Shown: positions 1-8,137 of the stretch, piece by piece
Position numbering within the stretch: the stretch's first letter is position 1
Layout of the letters: the number at the start of each line of letters is the position of its first letter
Assembly: GCA_034096865.1 (NCBI GenBank)
Contig: JAWQFJ010008388.1
Span: 5,001 to 19,517 of the forward strand
Reading direction: 5' to 3'
DNA length: 14,517 nt
Source of the DNA: Theodoxus fluviatilis
Lineage: Eukaryota; Mollusca; Gastropoda; Cycloneritida; Neritidae
The notes under the pieces: generated by a model
Told to the model about the DNA's origin: nothing
Database searches by the model: none
What the model saw: the letters and a program-made list of their open reading frames with translations, nothing else
Program-made: the position numbers and the translations under genes

Positions 1-154
1 TGTGCAGCTATTTCAGGCAACCAATCAGCGCCCGATTTCGCACGGGATAGAAAATGACATAATTGTTTAAGAATGAGGACGCATGACGTCACTGGTCGGG
101 AGAGATAGACAAGTGGATCGAATTGGTGAACTAACCAAAGAGAAGAGATAATAT

Positions 155-222
155 TTATCCCTCCAGGTTTACTGGAGGTCCTACAGACTTTATCCCTCCA
201 GGTTTACTGGAGGTCCTACAGA
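155..222. repeat. Two 34-bp tandem copies, each with a small hairpin
   Basis: A 34-bp unit starts at 155 and is repeated at 189 without a visible change. Each unit contains a perfect 7-bp inverted repeat, CCTCCAG and CTGGAGG, separated by the 5-nt loop GTTTA, so each copy could fold into a short stem-loop. A GT/CTGT-rich tract follows directly at 223-257. The role is unknown; it looks like part of a dispersed repeat. Confidence 0.8.
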
Positions 223-500
223 CTTTATCTGTCTGTGTGTGTGTCTGTGTGTCTGTCCCGTCTCCACGGCCTATATCTCAAAAACTACTGGACGGATTTC
301 CTTGAGATTTTGCACACTGACTGGAAGTTAGGTCCCATTCAATATTATCAAATTTTCAGAATCGAGGTTTGAAAAGAAAGTGACTTTTTTACATTTTGGT
401 GTTTGAATGAAAACGATTCAACAGACTCCATTTTGCAAAATCTGTGACGTTATCATTTGACGTCGAATAATGTGACGTCATTTGCGAGGAGATTTTTGAA
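223..500. repeat. Probable dispersed-repeat sequence, unclassified
   Basis: A TGTC/TGTG-rich tract leads into a stretch reading ATATCTCAAAAACTACTGGA and onward, a type of sequence I associate from general memory with high-copy dispersed repeats of marine invertebrate genomes. I cannot name a family. No convincing coding frame is present. The stretch also has several TGACGT motifs, including one complete TGACGTCA palindrome near 474-481 and another near 84-91. These match the CREB/ATF recognition consensus but may be incidental. Confidence 0.3.
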
Positions 501-510
501 GGAGGGTGAA

Positions 511-531
511 TAGAATAGAATAGAATAGAAT
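511..531. repeat. TAGAA pentanucleotide microsatellite
   Basis: About four copies of TAGAA in tandem, followed by TTCTTCGG. This short simple repeat could be the tail of the dispersed repeat to its left. The stretch 532-730 holds a T-run and a G-run (619-643) but no gene that I can see. Confidence 0.75.
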
Positions 532-730
532 TCTTCGGCTTGCTTAGGCGTCCAGGGCCTGTATGCACGTCGGTCCGTTTAGTGGACTAATCGCGTTTAT
601 CCTCAGGGGCGGATCAGTTCATTTTTTTTTTGGGGGGGGGGGGTTTCCAAACTTTTTTAAGACCGGGAAGGAAGGGGGATTTTAAGGCGCCTATATACAT
701 ACCCGTTTGCAAGCAGATTTTGCTCTCGAT

Positions 731-849
731 CCGGCACCGGATCGGCAGCAAAAATACGCTTGACATCCACACGCAACGATTACACCGAGACCGCGCAATC
801 GAGCGATTTTCACTTACGTGAAGCGAGGTCAGAATTTAGAGTTACGGCC
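731..849 (+). repeat. Left arm of the 119-bp inverted repeat
   Basis: Reverse complement of 2062-2180. The arm runs from CCGGCACCGG at its outer end to GTTACGGCC at its inner end. Similarity stops abruptly on both sides. Confidence 0.9.
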
Positions 850-1001
850 TATCCTATACGAATTTTCGCGTATAAAGTTATCGCACCTCCGAGGTCCGAT
901 AGAGCCTAAACGCGTGTAAATAATATTACGGCGGCCATTTTTTTTCTCTGAGCACGACAACGGCGTTTTCTGCGAAGAAACAGGATTTTCCTGGACCGAA
1001 C

Positions 1002-1064
1002 TAAGCCATGAACAGCATTAATTTATCAAGGCTGTATGCTGAATGCATCAGTAGGTCGGGAAAG
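1002..1064 (+). repeat. Direct repeat, copy 1, inside the inverted-repeat element
   Basis: Matches 1920-1982 in the same orientation over 63 bp, with three mismatches that I can count. The copy begins TAAGCCATGAACAGC and ends GGTCGGGAAAG. Because the direct copies sit inside inverted arms, the element is not a simple mirror structure and has probably had internal duplication. Confidence 0.85.
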
Positions 1065-1096
1065 TTTCAACTTTTTACACATCGAATGCAGCCGTG

Positions 1097-1158
1097 CGTT
1101 CAAGACGACCTACCGGTAGCCTACCGGTAGCCTACCTACCGGTGTGCCATCTTGAACG
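1097..1158. repeat. Hairpin cassette 1 with CTACCGGTAG palindromes
   Basis: CGTTCAAG at 1097-1104 and its reverse complement CTTGAACG at 1151-1158 bracket several copies of CTACCGGTAG-like palindromic sequence. The arrangement parallels the longer cassette at 1709-1796, so both probably descend from one foldback unit. Confidence 0.7.
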
Positions 1159-1708
1159 ACTCGTTATGACCCAACGGTAGCCAAGATGGCTTCCAAGATG
1201 CCTTCTCATCGCCGCGGATTGCGCTTCTCAACCAAATGAGTAAACCAGCAGCTGCAGACTGCTTGTTCCTTGTGGAAGCTGATGAAATACGTTAAGCTGT
1301 AGCTGTGCATGAATGCTCGACATCGCTCGAATAGAAATTTATGTCAAAACGACAGTGCTGACTTGGTGTAAGCAAGAATAGTTCGATGCTATTTTCAAGG
1401 GAGGTAACACCACTAACCAAGGGCTAATGTAAAAAATAAGAGTTGCTTCCCTTGAAATTGCCTTGAAATTGTTTTGCCGTCTATCGTTGAAATGTTTGCT
1501 CACATCTTGACCGGTAATTATTTCAGAGCAGTTATTCTTTAAAAAAAGAAAAGTACAATATCAGCCTACCTTCTTGTAACGTCTCGCATAGGCTGGGTAA
1601 TAATCACAGGTCGAAATGCGTGCCACAGCGCATATTTGTGATGACGATTTTCTTCCTTTCCCCGAAGGCAGCCATTTTGGCTATACACGCGCAACGGCTC
1701 TCGGGCGC

Positions 1709-1796
1709 GGTACGTACCGGTACGTACCGGTAGCCGTAACAAGTCGTTCAAGATGCTACCGGTACGTACCGGTACGTACCGGTAGGTGTCTTGAAC
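1709..1796. repeat. Nested palindromes, hairpin cassette 2
   Basis: Positions 1709-1733 and 1756-1780 are perfect 25-bp inverted repeats made of self-palindromic GGTACGTACC units, with a 22-nt loop at 1734-1755. CGTTCAAGA at 1745-1753 and TCTTGAAC at 1789-1796 form a second, overlapping inverted pair. Either single strand could fold into alternative hairpins. Confidence 0.85.
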
Positions 1797-1919
1797 ACGC
1801 CTCAGGTCAACGCAGATATACGTACGCAGCAAAGAATCTGCACCACCGCTTCGTTGCGTGCATGTTTGCACAGAAAACGCTGTATTTTGGGATACTAGAA
1901 ACCCCATCCAAAGAAAATG

Positions 1920-1982
1920 TAAGCCATGAACAGCATTAATTTCTCAAAGCTGTATGTTGAATGCATCAGTAGGTCGGGAAAG
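1920..1982 (+). repeat. Direct repeat, copy 2, inside the inverted-repeat element
   Basis: Second copy of the segment at 1002-1064, same orientation, three substitutions over 63 bp. Confidence 0.85.
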
Positions 1983-2061
1983 CTCCTATATTTTAAAATC
2001 CGACAGGCAGGTCTCACGCATAGACTACACGTGGAAGCGTTGTTGCCATGGCTCTGAAAAG

Positions 2062-2180
2062 GGCCGTAACTCTAAATTCTGACCTCGCTTCACGTAAGTG
2101 AAAATCGCTCGATTGCGCGGTCTCGGTGTAATCGTTGCGTGTGGATGTCAAGCGTATTTTTGCTGCCGATCCGGTGCCGG
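2062..2180 (-). repeat. Right arm of the 119-bp inverted repeat
   Basis: Reverse complement of 731-849. The arm runs from GGCCGTAAC at its inner end to CCGGTGCCGG at its outer end. The identity of the arms suggests recent origin or gene conversion. Confidence 0.9.
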
Positions 2181-2342
2181 AGTGTTAATTCAGCGTTTAT
2201 GACATGCCAAAGGAAAGCAAAGCATGTCATAATAGGAGCTTCCTGAACCTATCCATCATGTTTAAAATATATGGTTGATTGTTCCTGGGCCGATAGCTTA
2301 GAAATGGATTTACATGCTTTACAAACACTCCGTCATTGCAAT

Positions 2343-2510
2343 TCTCTAATGGCTCAGCTGGTAGAGCGTTCGACTCTTGGTCATGCATGACCAGGTTTGA
2401 TTCTGCGCTGAAACTTTTTTTTTCTTCTCTTTTTTCGAGAGGTTGTGGTTTTGTTGTGTTTTTATGTGTGTTTTCCACCTCTTTTCTCGAGAGGTTGCGG
2501 GTTCGAACCC
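2343..2510 (+). mobile_element. tRNA-derived SINE-like fragment
   Basis: TGGCTCAGCTGG at 2350-2361 fits the RNA polymerase III box A of tRNA genes, and GGTTTGATTCT at 2394-2404 is a degenerate box B at tRNA spacing. A T-rich tract follows. A second, perfect box B (GGTTCGAACCC) lies at 2500-2510, behind a repeated CGAGAGGTTG motif. Acceptor-stem pairing for a working tRNA is not evident. The best reading is a decayed tRNA-derived SINE head, or two nested pieces. The family is not identified. Confidence 0.5.
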
Positions 2511-2931
2511 AATCTTTTCTTAAATGCCAAAACCTGGAGGTTCAGCGCCAGCGGTTTTTATATCATACTCATGATTAGTGATTACTAGATAGTAAAGCGA
2601 GAAGTATGATTCATTTAAACAATGCATGATGTGACAGATGCAATAGGTTCATAGTCAAAAAGAAGGGGGAAACTAGTCAGACGAAAGATAGCTTAAAAGA
2701 GAACAAACGATTCTAACGAAACATCAACCATATTTACACTCACAAAAAGAGGAACACATTGTGTAATCATCCTAAATACGATTTCTTTGATTACCTTTCA
2801 GTTTTAAAACAGTTGTGCAAATTCAAAATAAAATATACAACACTTTATCGTTAAGAAGCCGGAAGCGATCAGACTTGTCTTTATAACTACAACCCCAACT
2901 CAAAATCGCTCAAAATAAATATGATTTATAA
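2511..2931. other. AT-rich intronic stretch without recognised features
   Basis: No coding frame, RNA gene or repeat that I can name. On the gene model below it lies inside the long intron that follows exon D of the minus-strand protease. Confidence 0.5.

Positions 2932-3013
<82 letters not shown>
2932..3013. repeat. Compound CA/TA microsatellite
   Basis: An uninterrupted CA run of about 25 bp passes directly into an uninterrupted TA run of nearly 60 bp. This is a simple repeat, likely length-variable. About 250 bp of non-repetitive sequence (3014-3263) separates it from the 21-bp minisatellite. Confidence 0.95.
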
Positions 3014-3015
<2 letters not shown>

Positions 3016-3263
3016 AATTTATTATACTTGTCATATTAAAAATTATGTAAATGCAGAAAATTCCGAGGTGAAGGATTTGAGGACCAAAAGATGAATAACC
3101 ACGTGTACATAGTGTGCAAAATTACTTTCCAGTAAACATTAGGATAGAGAAGAATGATTAGTGTGAGACGATGATGGGGCAAAAGGACTGCGCCCGTCCG
3201 ACTGTTCTAGGAGTGACTGGGGGGAGAAAAAGAGTGGGAAAGGGACGAAAGAGAGAGGCGGTG

Positions 3264-5813
3264 CGAGTGCAGTGATAGGAAGGCGGAGTGCAGTGATAGG
3301 AAGGCGGAGTGCAGTGATAGGAAGGCGGAGTGCAGGGATAGGAAGGCGGACTGCAGTGATAGGAAGGCGGAGTGCAATGATAGGAAGGCGAACTGCAGTG
3401 ACAGGAAGGCGGACTGCAGTGACAGGAAGGCGGTGTGCAGTGACAGGAAGGCGGAGTGCAGTGACAGGAAGGCGGACTGCAGTGACAGGAAGGCGGAGTG
3501 CAGTGACAGGAAGGCGGACTGCAGTGATAGGAAGGCGGACTGCAGTGACAGGAAGGCGGACTGCAGTGATAGGAAGGCGGAGTGCAGTGACAGGAAGGCG
3601 GAGTGCAGTGATAGGAAGGCGGAGTGCAGTGATAGGAAGGCGGACTGCAGTGACAGGAAGGCGGACTGCAGTGATAGCAAGGAAGGCGGATTGCAGTGAC
3701 AGGAAGGCGGAGTGCAGTGATAGGAAGGCGGAGTGCAGTGATAGGAAGGCGGAGTGCAGTGATAGCAAGGAAGGCGGATTGCAGTGACAGGAAGGCGGAG
3801 TGCAGTGATAGGAAGGCGGACTGCAGTGATAGGAAGGTGGACTGCAGTGATAGGAAGGCGGAGTGCAGTGATAGGAAGGCGGAGTGCAGTGATAGGAAGG
3901 TGGACTGCAGTGATAGGAAGGCGGAGTGCAGTGATAGGAAGGCGGAGTGCAGTGACAGGAAGGCGGACTGCAGTGATAGGAAGGCGGACTGCAGTGATAG
4001 GAAGGCGGACTGCAGTGATAGCAAGGAAGGCGGAGTGCAGCGATAGGAAGGCGGAGTGCAGTGATAGGAAGGTGGACTGCAGTGATAGGAAGGAAGGCGG
4101 ACTGCAGCGATAGGAAGGCGGACTGCAGTGATAGCAAGGAAGGCGGAGTGCAGTGATAGGAAGGCGGAGTGCAGTGATAGGAAGGTGGACTGCAGTGATA
4201 GGAAGGCGGAGTGCAGTGATAGGAAGGCGGAATACAGTGATAGGAAGGCGGAGTGCAGTGATAGGAAGGCGGACTGCAGTGATAGCAAGGAAGGCGAAGT
4301 GCAGTGATAGGAAGGCGGACTGCAGTGATAGGAAGGCGGAGTGCAGCGTTAGGAAGGCGGAGTGCAGTGACAGGAAGGCGGGCTGCAGTGATAGGAAGGC
4401 GGAGTGCAGTGATAGCAAGAAAGGCGGACTGCAGTGATAGGAAGGCGAAGTGCAGCGATAGGAAGGCGGAGTGCAGTGATAGGAAGGCGGACTGCAGTGA
4501 TAGGAAGGTGGACTGCAGTGATAGGAAGGCGGAGTGCAGTGATAGGAAGGTGGAGTGCAATCATAGGAAGGCGGACTGCAGTGATAGGAAGGCGGGCTGC
4601 AGTGATAGGAAGGCGGAGTGCAGTGATAGGAAGGCGGACTGCAGTGATAGGAAGGTGGACTGCAGTGATAGGAAGGCGGAGTGCAGTGATAGGAAGGCGG
4701 ACTGCAGTGATAGGAAGGCGGGCTGCAGTGATAGGAAGGCGGGCTGCAGTGATAGGAAGGCGGAGTGCAGTGATAGGAAGGCGGGCTGCAGTGATAGGAA
4801 GGCGGAGTGTAGTGATAGGAAGGCGGACTGCAGTGATAGGAAGGCGGGCTGCAGTGATAGGAAGGCGGGCTGCAGTGATAGGAAGGCGGGCTGCAGTGAT
4901 AGGAAGGCGGGCTGCAGTGATAGGAAGGCGGAGTGCAGTGATAGGAAGGCGGAGTGCAGTGATAGGAAGGCGGACTGCAGTGATAGGAAGGCGGGCTGCA
5001 GTGATAGGAAGGCGGGCTGCAGTGATAGGAAGGCGGAGTGTAGTGATAGGAAGGCGGACTGCAGTGATAGCAAGGAAGGCGGAGTGCAGCGATAGGAAGG
5101 CGGAGTGCAGTGATAGGAAGGCGGACTGCAGTGATAGGAAGGCGGAGTGCAGTGATAGGAAGGCGGAGTGCAGTGATAGGAAGGCGGAGTGCAGTGATAG
5201 GAAGGCGGAGTGCAGTGATAGCAAGGAAGGCGGAGTGCAGTGATAGGAAGGCGGGCTGCAGTGATAGGAAGGCGGGCTGCAGTGATAGGAAGGCGGAGTG
5301 CAGTGATAGGAAGGCGGAGTGCAGTGATAGGAAGGCGGACTGCAGTGATAGGAAGGCGGGCTGCAGTGATAGGAAGGCGGGCTGCAGTGATAGGAAGGCG
5401 GAGTGCAGTGATAGGAAGGCGGAGTGCAGTGATAGGAAGGCGGAGTGCAGTGATAGGAAGCCGGACTGCAGTGATAGGAAGGCGGAGTGCAGTGATAGCA
5501 AGGAAGGCGGAGTGCAGCGATAGGAAGGCGGAGTGCAGTGATAGGAAGGCGGACTGCAGTTTTAGGAAGGCGGAGTGCAGTGATAGGAAGGCGGACTGCA
5601 GTGATAGGAAGGCGGACTGCAGTGATAGGAAGGCGGACTGCAGTGATAGGAAGGCGGACTGCAGTGATAGGAAGGCGGAGTGCAGTGATAGGAAGGCGGA
5701 GTGCAGTGATAGGAAGGCGGACTGCAGTGATAGGAAGGCGGAGTGCAGTGATAGGAAGGCGGACTGCATTGATAGGAATTCGGAGTCCAGTGATAGGAAG
5801 AAAGGCGGACTGC
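3264..5813. repeat. 21-bp minisatellite, about 120 copies
   Basis: The plus-strand unit is GCAGTGATAGGAAGGCGGACT, with common variants GAGT or GGCT for the last bases and GACAGG for GATAGG. About ten longer units carry an extra GCAA- or GGAA-type insertion (for example near 3672, 3761, 4015, 4131, 4281, 5068, 5218 and 5496), giving 25-bp units and changing the reading frame. Because 21 is a multiple of three and some frames lack stops, both strands show long open frames with 7-residue periodicity; these are artefacts of the repeat. The array ends about 8 bp from the donor of protease exon D. On the gene's sense strand, many units read as a pyrimidine-rich stretch ending CACTGCAG, which resembles a 3' splice site. 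Confidence 0.97.
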
Positions 5814-5822
5814 CGGTCTTAC

Positions 5823-5972
5823 AGTAAACGGAGGTCTGCCCCCAGCCTGCCACCGTGCAGGTGTCGCCGTAGGCAAAGCGGAAGTGACGTCGAGGCAGGC
5901 AGATGGGCGACACGCACTCCAGGGAGCCGGTGTCGAGAGGACGCCTCAGCTTGACGATGGCAATGTCGTTTT
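5823..5972 (-). CDS. Trypsin-like serine protease, exon D (catalytic Asp)
   Basis: This 150-bp exon encodes the middle of an S1 serine protease domain. It starts after a good acceptor (CCATTCCTTGCAG, AG at 5974-5973) and ends at a GTAAGA donor (GT at 5822-5821). The encoded NDIAIVKL motif carries the catalytic Asp, the second residue of that motif. It is followed by PICLP, with the Cys that usually pairs with the Cys ahead of the activation site, and then by CTVAGWG, the conserved Gly-Trp-Gly segment. A further Cys (LEC) is not standard for the family. The exon enters and leaves in phase 1, and its first codon is completed by the last G of exon C to give Glu. The oxyanion and catalytic Ser part (GDSGGP) is absent here and must lie further left, outside the window. 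The family call is strong; the substrate is unknown. Confidence 0.93.
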
Positions 5973-6518
5973 CTGCAAGGAATGGCACTGGTCTGGGTCT
6001 GGGTGTTAAGCATCGCACAACAGACGGAAAGATGTTAGACATCTGCAGCAGCTTTTTTCCAGACATCCGTACTACTGAGTCGTGACTCCGCAAAAAAAGG
6101 TAAGTTGCATGTAATCAGTTAGAAATTAGGAAAACAATTAAGCAAGTTTGAAAAATAAAAGCCTGGTTCTCTGCGCTTTCCTACAAGCAATTGAATATTA
6201 AGGAAACTGAAAACTTTAAGTTTTCAAATGATAGTGTTTTGAAACAGGGCATTTATCCGACGTAATATTCCAGCAACTTATTTCTGCATCTTTCAGTAAT
6301 GCTCCTACGTCCTCACTTCATCATCTTCCTGTTCAGTTTTTTTTCTTCTTCTCATATTGTTCCTTTTTCTTCCTCTCGTGAGTAAGTCCAAAATTTTCCT
6401 TAATAATCTTCATCTGTTTTCCATCTGTACTCTAAAAAGCCTCTTGCTTTATTTCTCTCCCATATTTCCTCTGGGGGATACTTTTGGTTGAGACAGGCGA
6501 CGAGACGCGACGCAAAAT
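5973..6518. other. Intronic sequence between exons C and D
   Basis: Mostly AT-rich, with plus-strand TC-rich stretches near 6320-6470. An open frame runs from the exon leftwards out of the acceptor but contains no further protease motif, so the exon boundary at 5972 is preferred. No gene or named repeat is seen. Confidence 0.6.
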
Positions 6519-6549
<31 letters not shown>

Positions 6550-7076
6550 GGTTTAGGCAGCCAACACCAACATGCTGGTGAAACTGCTGCACTTGGGGGT
6601 TCCGGGGGGATGGGGGGGGGGGGGTGGAGGAAGGGATGGGTGGGTGGGGGGGAGAGGGATAGGCGGGGGAGGGGGAGGTTTTAAATCAGATCAGCCATCC
6701 TGGCCTGGAAGGCTGCCAGGGATGGCGCTGTCACTGAGTCCTCGGGCAGCCCATTCCATTCTACGGTGGTGCGAGGGAAGAAGCTCATCTGTCTGTAGGT
6801 GGTTTTGTGGGAGAGGATTTTGTAGTTCAGGCAGTGGGAGTGGCGGGAGCTGCGTATGGGTGGAAAGGCGGTGGGGGAGTATTTGGTGTGGATAGGACAG
6901 TTTCTTTTCCGTTTCGCACTACTTCGCGGCTTTGCAGCAACGCTTGCTGCACGTGAGGCAAGCGATGAGCACTGCACACGAGGCGTAGTGTGGAGAGTGT
7001 CAGTGTGGAACGTATGGAAAGTCTCGTGCACAACGAACTTTAGATGTCGCCTCCGTTCCTGAAGCCGCTGCTTCAA
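6519..7076 (-). mobile_element. 3' end of a non-LTR retrotransposon (RT C-terminus)
   Basis: On the minus strand, about 6854-6684 encodes a segment with SFFPRTTVEWNGLP followed by a Ser-Leu-x-x-Phe stretch, ending at a stop at 6681-6683. The SFFPRT-x-x-x-WN-x-LP pattern is the well-known C-terminal tail of reverse transcriptases of CR1/Jockey/RTE-type non-LTR elements. A C-rich 3' UTR follows, then an (AAG)n tail at 6548-6519, a typical simple-repeat tail for such elements. Upstream of about 6854 the similarity fades and seems to change frame, so this is a 5'-truncated, decayed copy. It lies in the protease intron in the same orientation as the gene. Confidence 0.72.
6597..6676 (+). repeat. 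Very G-rich tract with G-quadruplex potential
   Basis: The plus strand has many closely spaced runs of three to thirteen G, including one run of about 13 near 6613-6625, separated by short A/T loops. This satisfies the usual four-G-run criterion for quadruplex formation several times over. The G-rich strand is the template strand of the protease gene. It lies in the 3' UTR of the retrotransposon fragment. Confidence 0.7.
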
Positions 7077-7162
7077 CTTATCTGAAATCTCTGCTGCATC
7101 ACCCTTTCCTGCCTTGTTCGTATTTCACCGTCAGTGTTTTTCATGGGGGTTGCAAATGTATT

Positions 7163-7324
7163 ATGCAATAAGAAATGCGCGCACACGCACAGATGCACGC
7201 ATTAACGCATACACGTGCTCATTCATGTAAGTATATGCACACACAACACACACACACAAGCGTGCACGCGCGCACACACACAGAAAAACACACACGCGCG
7301 CGCGTGCGCGCTTGTACTCATAGG

Positions 7325-7360
<36 letters not shown>

Positions 7361-7539
7361 TGTGGTACACACAGGTTCCATGCACCTGCGCACACGCACG
7401 CGCACACTCAAACACGCATGTATAAACAAACACATACACACACATACTCACTTAAATGTACACATAGGCTCCATGCATGTGCGCATACGCACGCACACAC
7501 ACAAACATGCATGTATCACACACACACACACACACACAT

Positions 7540-7574
<35 letters not shown>

Positions 7575-7672
7575 ACACGCTCGTAAACACATATAAATGT
7601 ACACATAGGCTCAATGTACGTGCGCACACTCACGCACACACACAAACATGCATGTATATATACACACTCACA

Positions 7673-7675
<3 letters not shown>
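7163..7675. repeat. CA-rich microsatellite with an embedded longer repeat
   Basis: Cryptic and pure CA runs, one TA run at about 7327-7356, and three imperfect copies of a longer motif starting with GTACACA near 7365, 7458 and 7600. Each of these copies continues through GG-TTCCATG or GGCTCCATG-like sequence and a GCGCACACGCACGC stretch. Simple-repeat expansion has therefore occurred inside a larger tandem duplication. No gene. Confidence 0.85.
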
Positions 7676-7705
<30 letters not shown>

Positions 7706-7706
7706 C

Positions 7707-7739
<33 letters not shown>

Positions 7740-7776
7740 CAGGCAGACAGACAGACAGACAGACAGACAGACAGGC

Positions 7777-7807
<31 letters not shown>

Positions 7808-7904
7808 TAGATAGACAGACAGACGGACAGACACAGAGAGAGAGACAGAGAGATAGAGAGAGACAGACACAGAGAGATAGACAGAGAGATAGACGCAGAG
7901 AGAG

Positions 7905-7953
<49 letters not shown>

Positions 7954-7961
7954 GAGAGAGT

Positions 7962-8045
<84 letters not shown>

Positions 8046-8077
8046 AAGGGAGAGGGAGGGAGGGAGGGAGAGAGAGA

Positions 8078-8132
<55 letters not shown>
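7676..8132. repeat. GA/CAGA/TA compound microsatellite
   Basis: GA-rich runs (about 7676-7740 and 7946-8132), an (ACAG)n and AGAT block (about 7738-7900), and a TA run (about 7908-7946). The plus strand is almost purely purine over long stretches, so the gene's sense strand is polypyrimidine. Frames across it encode only Ser/Leu or Arg/Glu repeats and are not genes. Confidence 0.95.

Positions 8133-8137
<5 letters not shown>

Larger units (their letters stand above)
731..2180. mobile_element. Foldback or MITE-like element with 119-bp inverted arms
   Basis: The segment 731-849 reappears as its reverse complement at 2062-2180, with no mismatch seen over 119 bp. The outer ends are CCGGCACCGG on the left and CCGGTGCCGG on the right. 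About 1.2 kb lies between the arms. It contains a 63-bp direct repeat and two hairpin cassettes rich in CTACCGGTACGTACC-type palindromes. No transposase-like frame is visible; the longest frames are about 110 codons and lack recognisable motifs. Long near-identical arms without a coding core fit a non-autonomous foldback DNA transposon or a MITE. No clear target-site duplication could be read at the ends, so two unrelated inverted insertions remain possible. Confidence 0.6.

Noticed and set aside
1566..1939. Overlapping frames of about 110 codons on both strands
   Set aside because: They lie within the palindromic core of the inverted-repeat element and repeat the short Tyr-Arg-Tyr-Val-Pro peptide of GGTACGTACC units; no transposase motif.
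2343..2411. Functional tRNA gene
   Set aside because: Box A is good, but box B is degenerate and I cannot pair an acceptor stem; a SINE-like relic fits better.
3139..6093. Very long open frames on both strands with 7-residue repeats (LSLQSAF, ITAVRLP, SDRKAEC types)
   Set aside because: They follow the 21-bp repeat period exactly, occur in several frames and on both strands, and change frame at each 25-bp unit. Only the part that coincides with exon D has non-repetitive, protease-like sequence.
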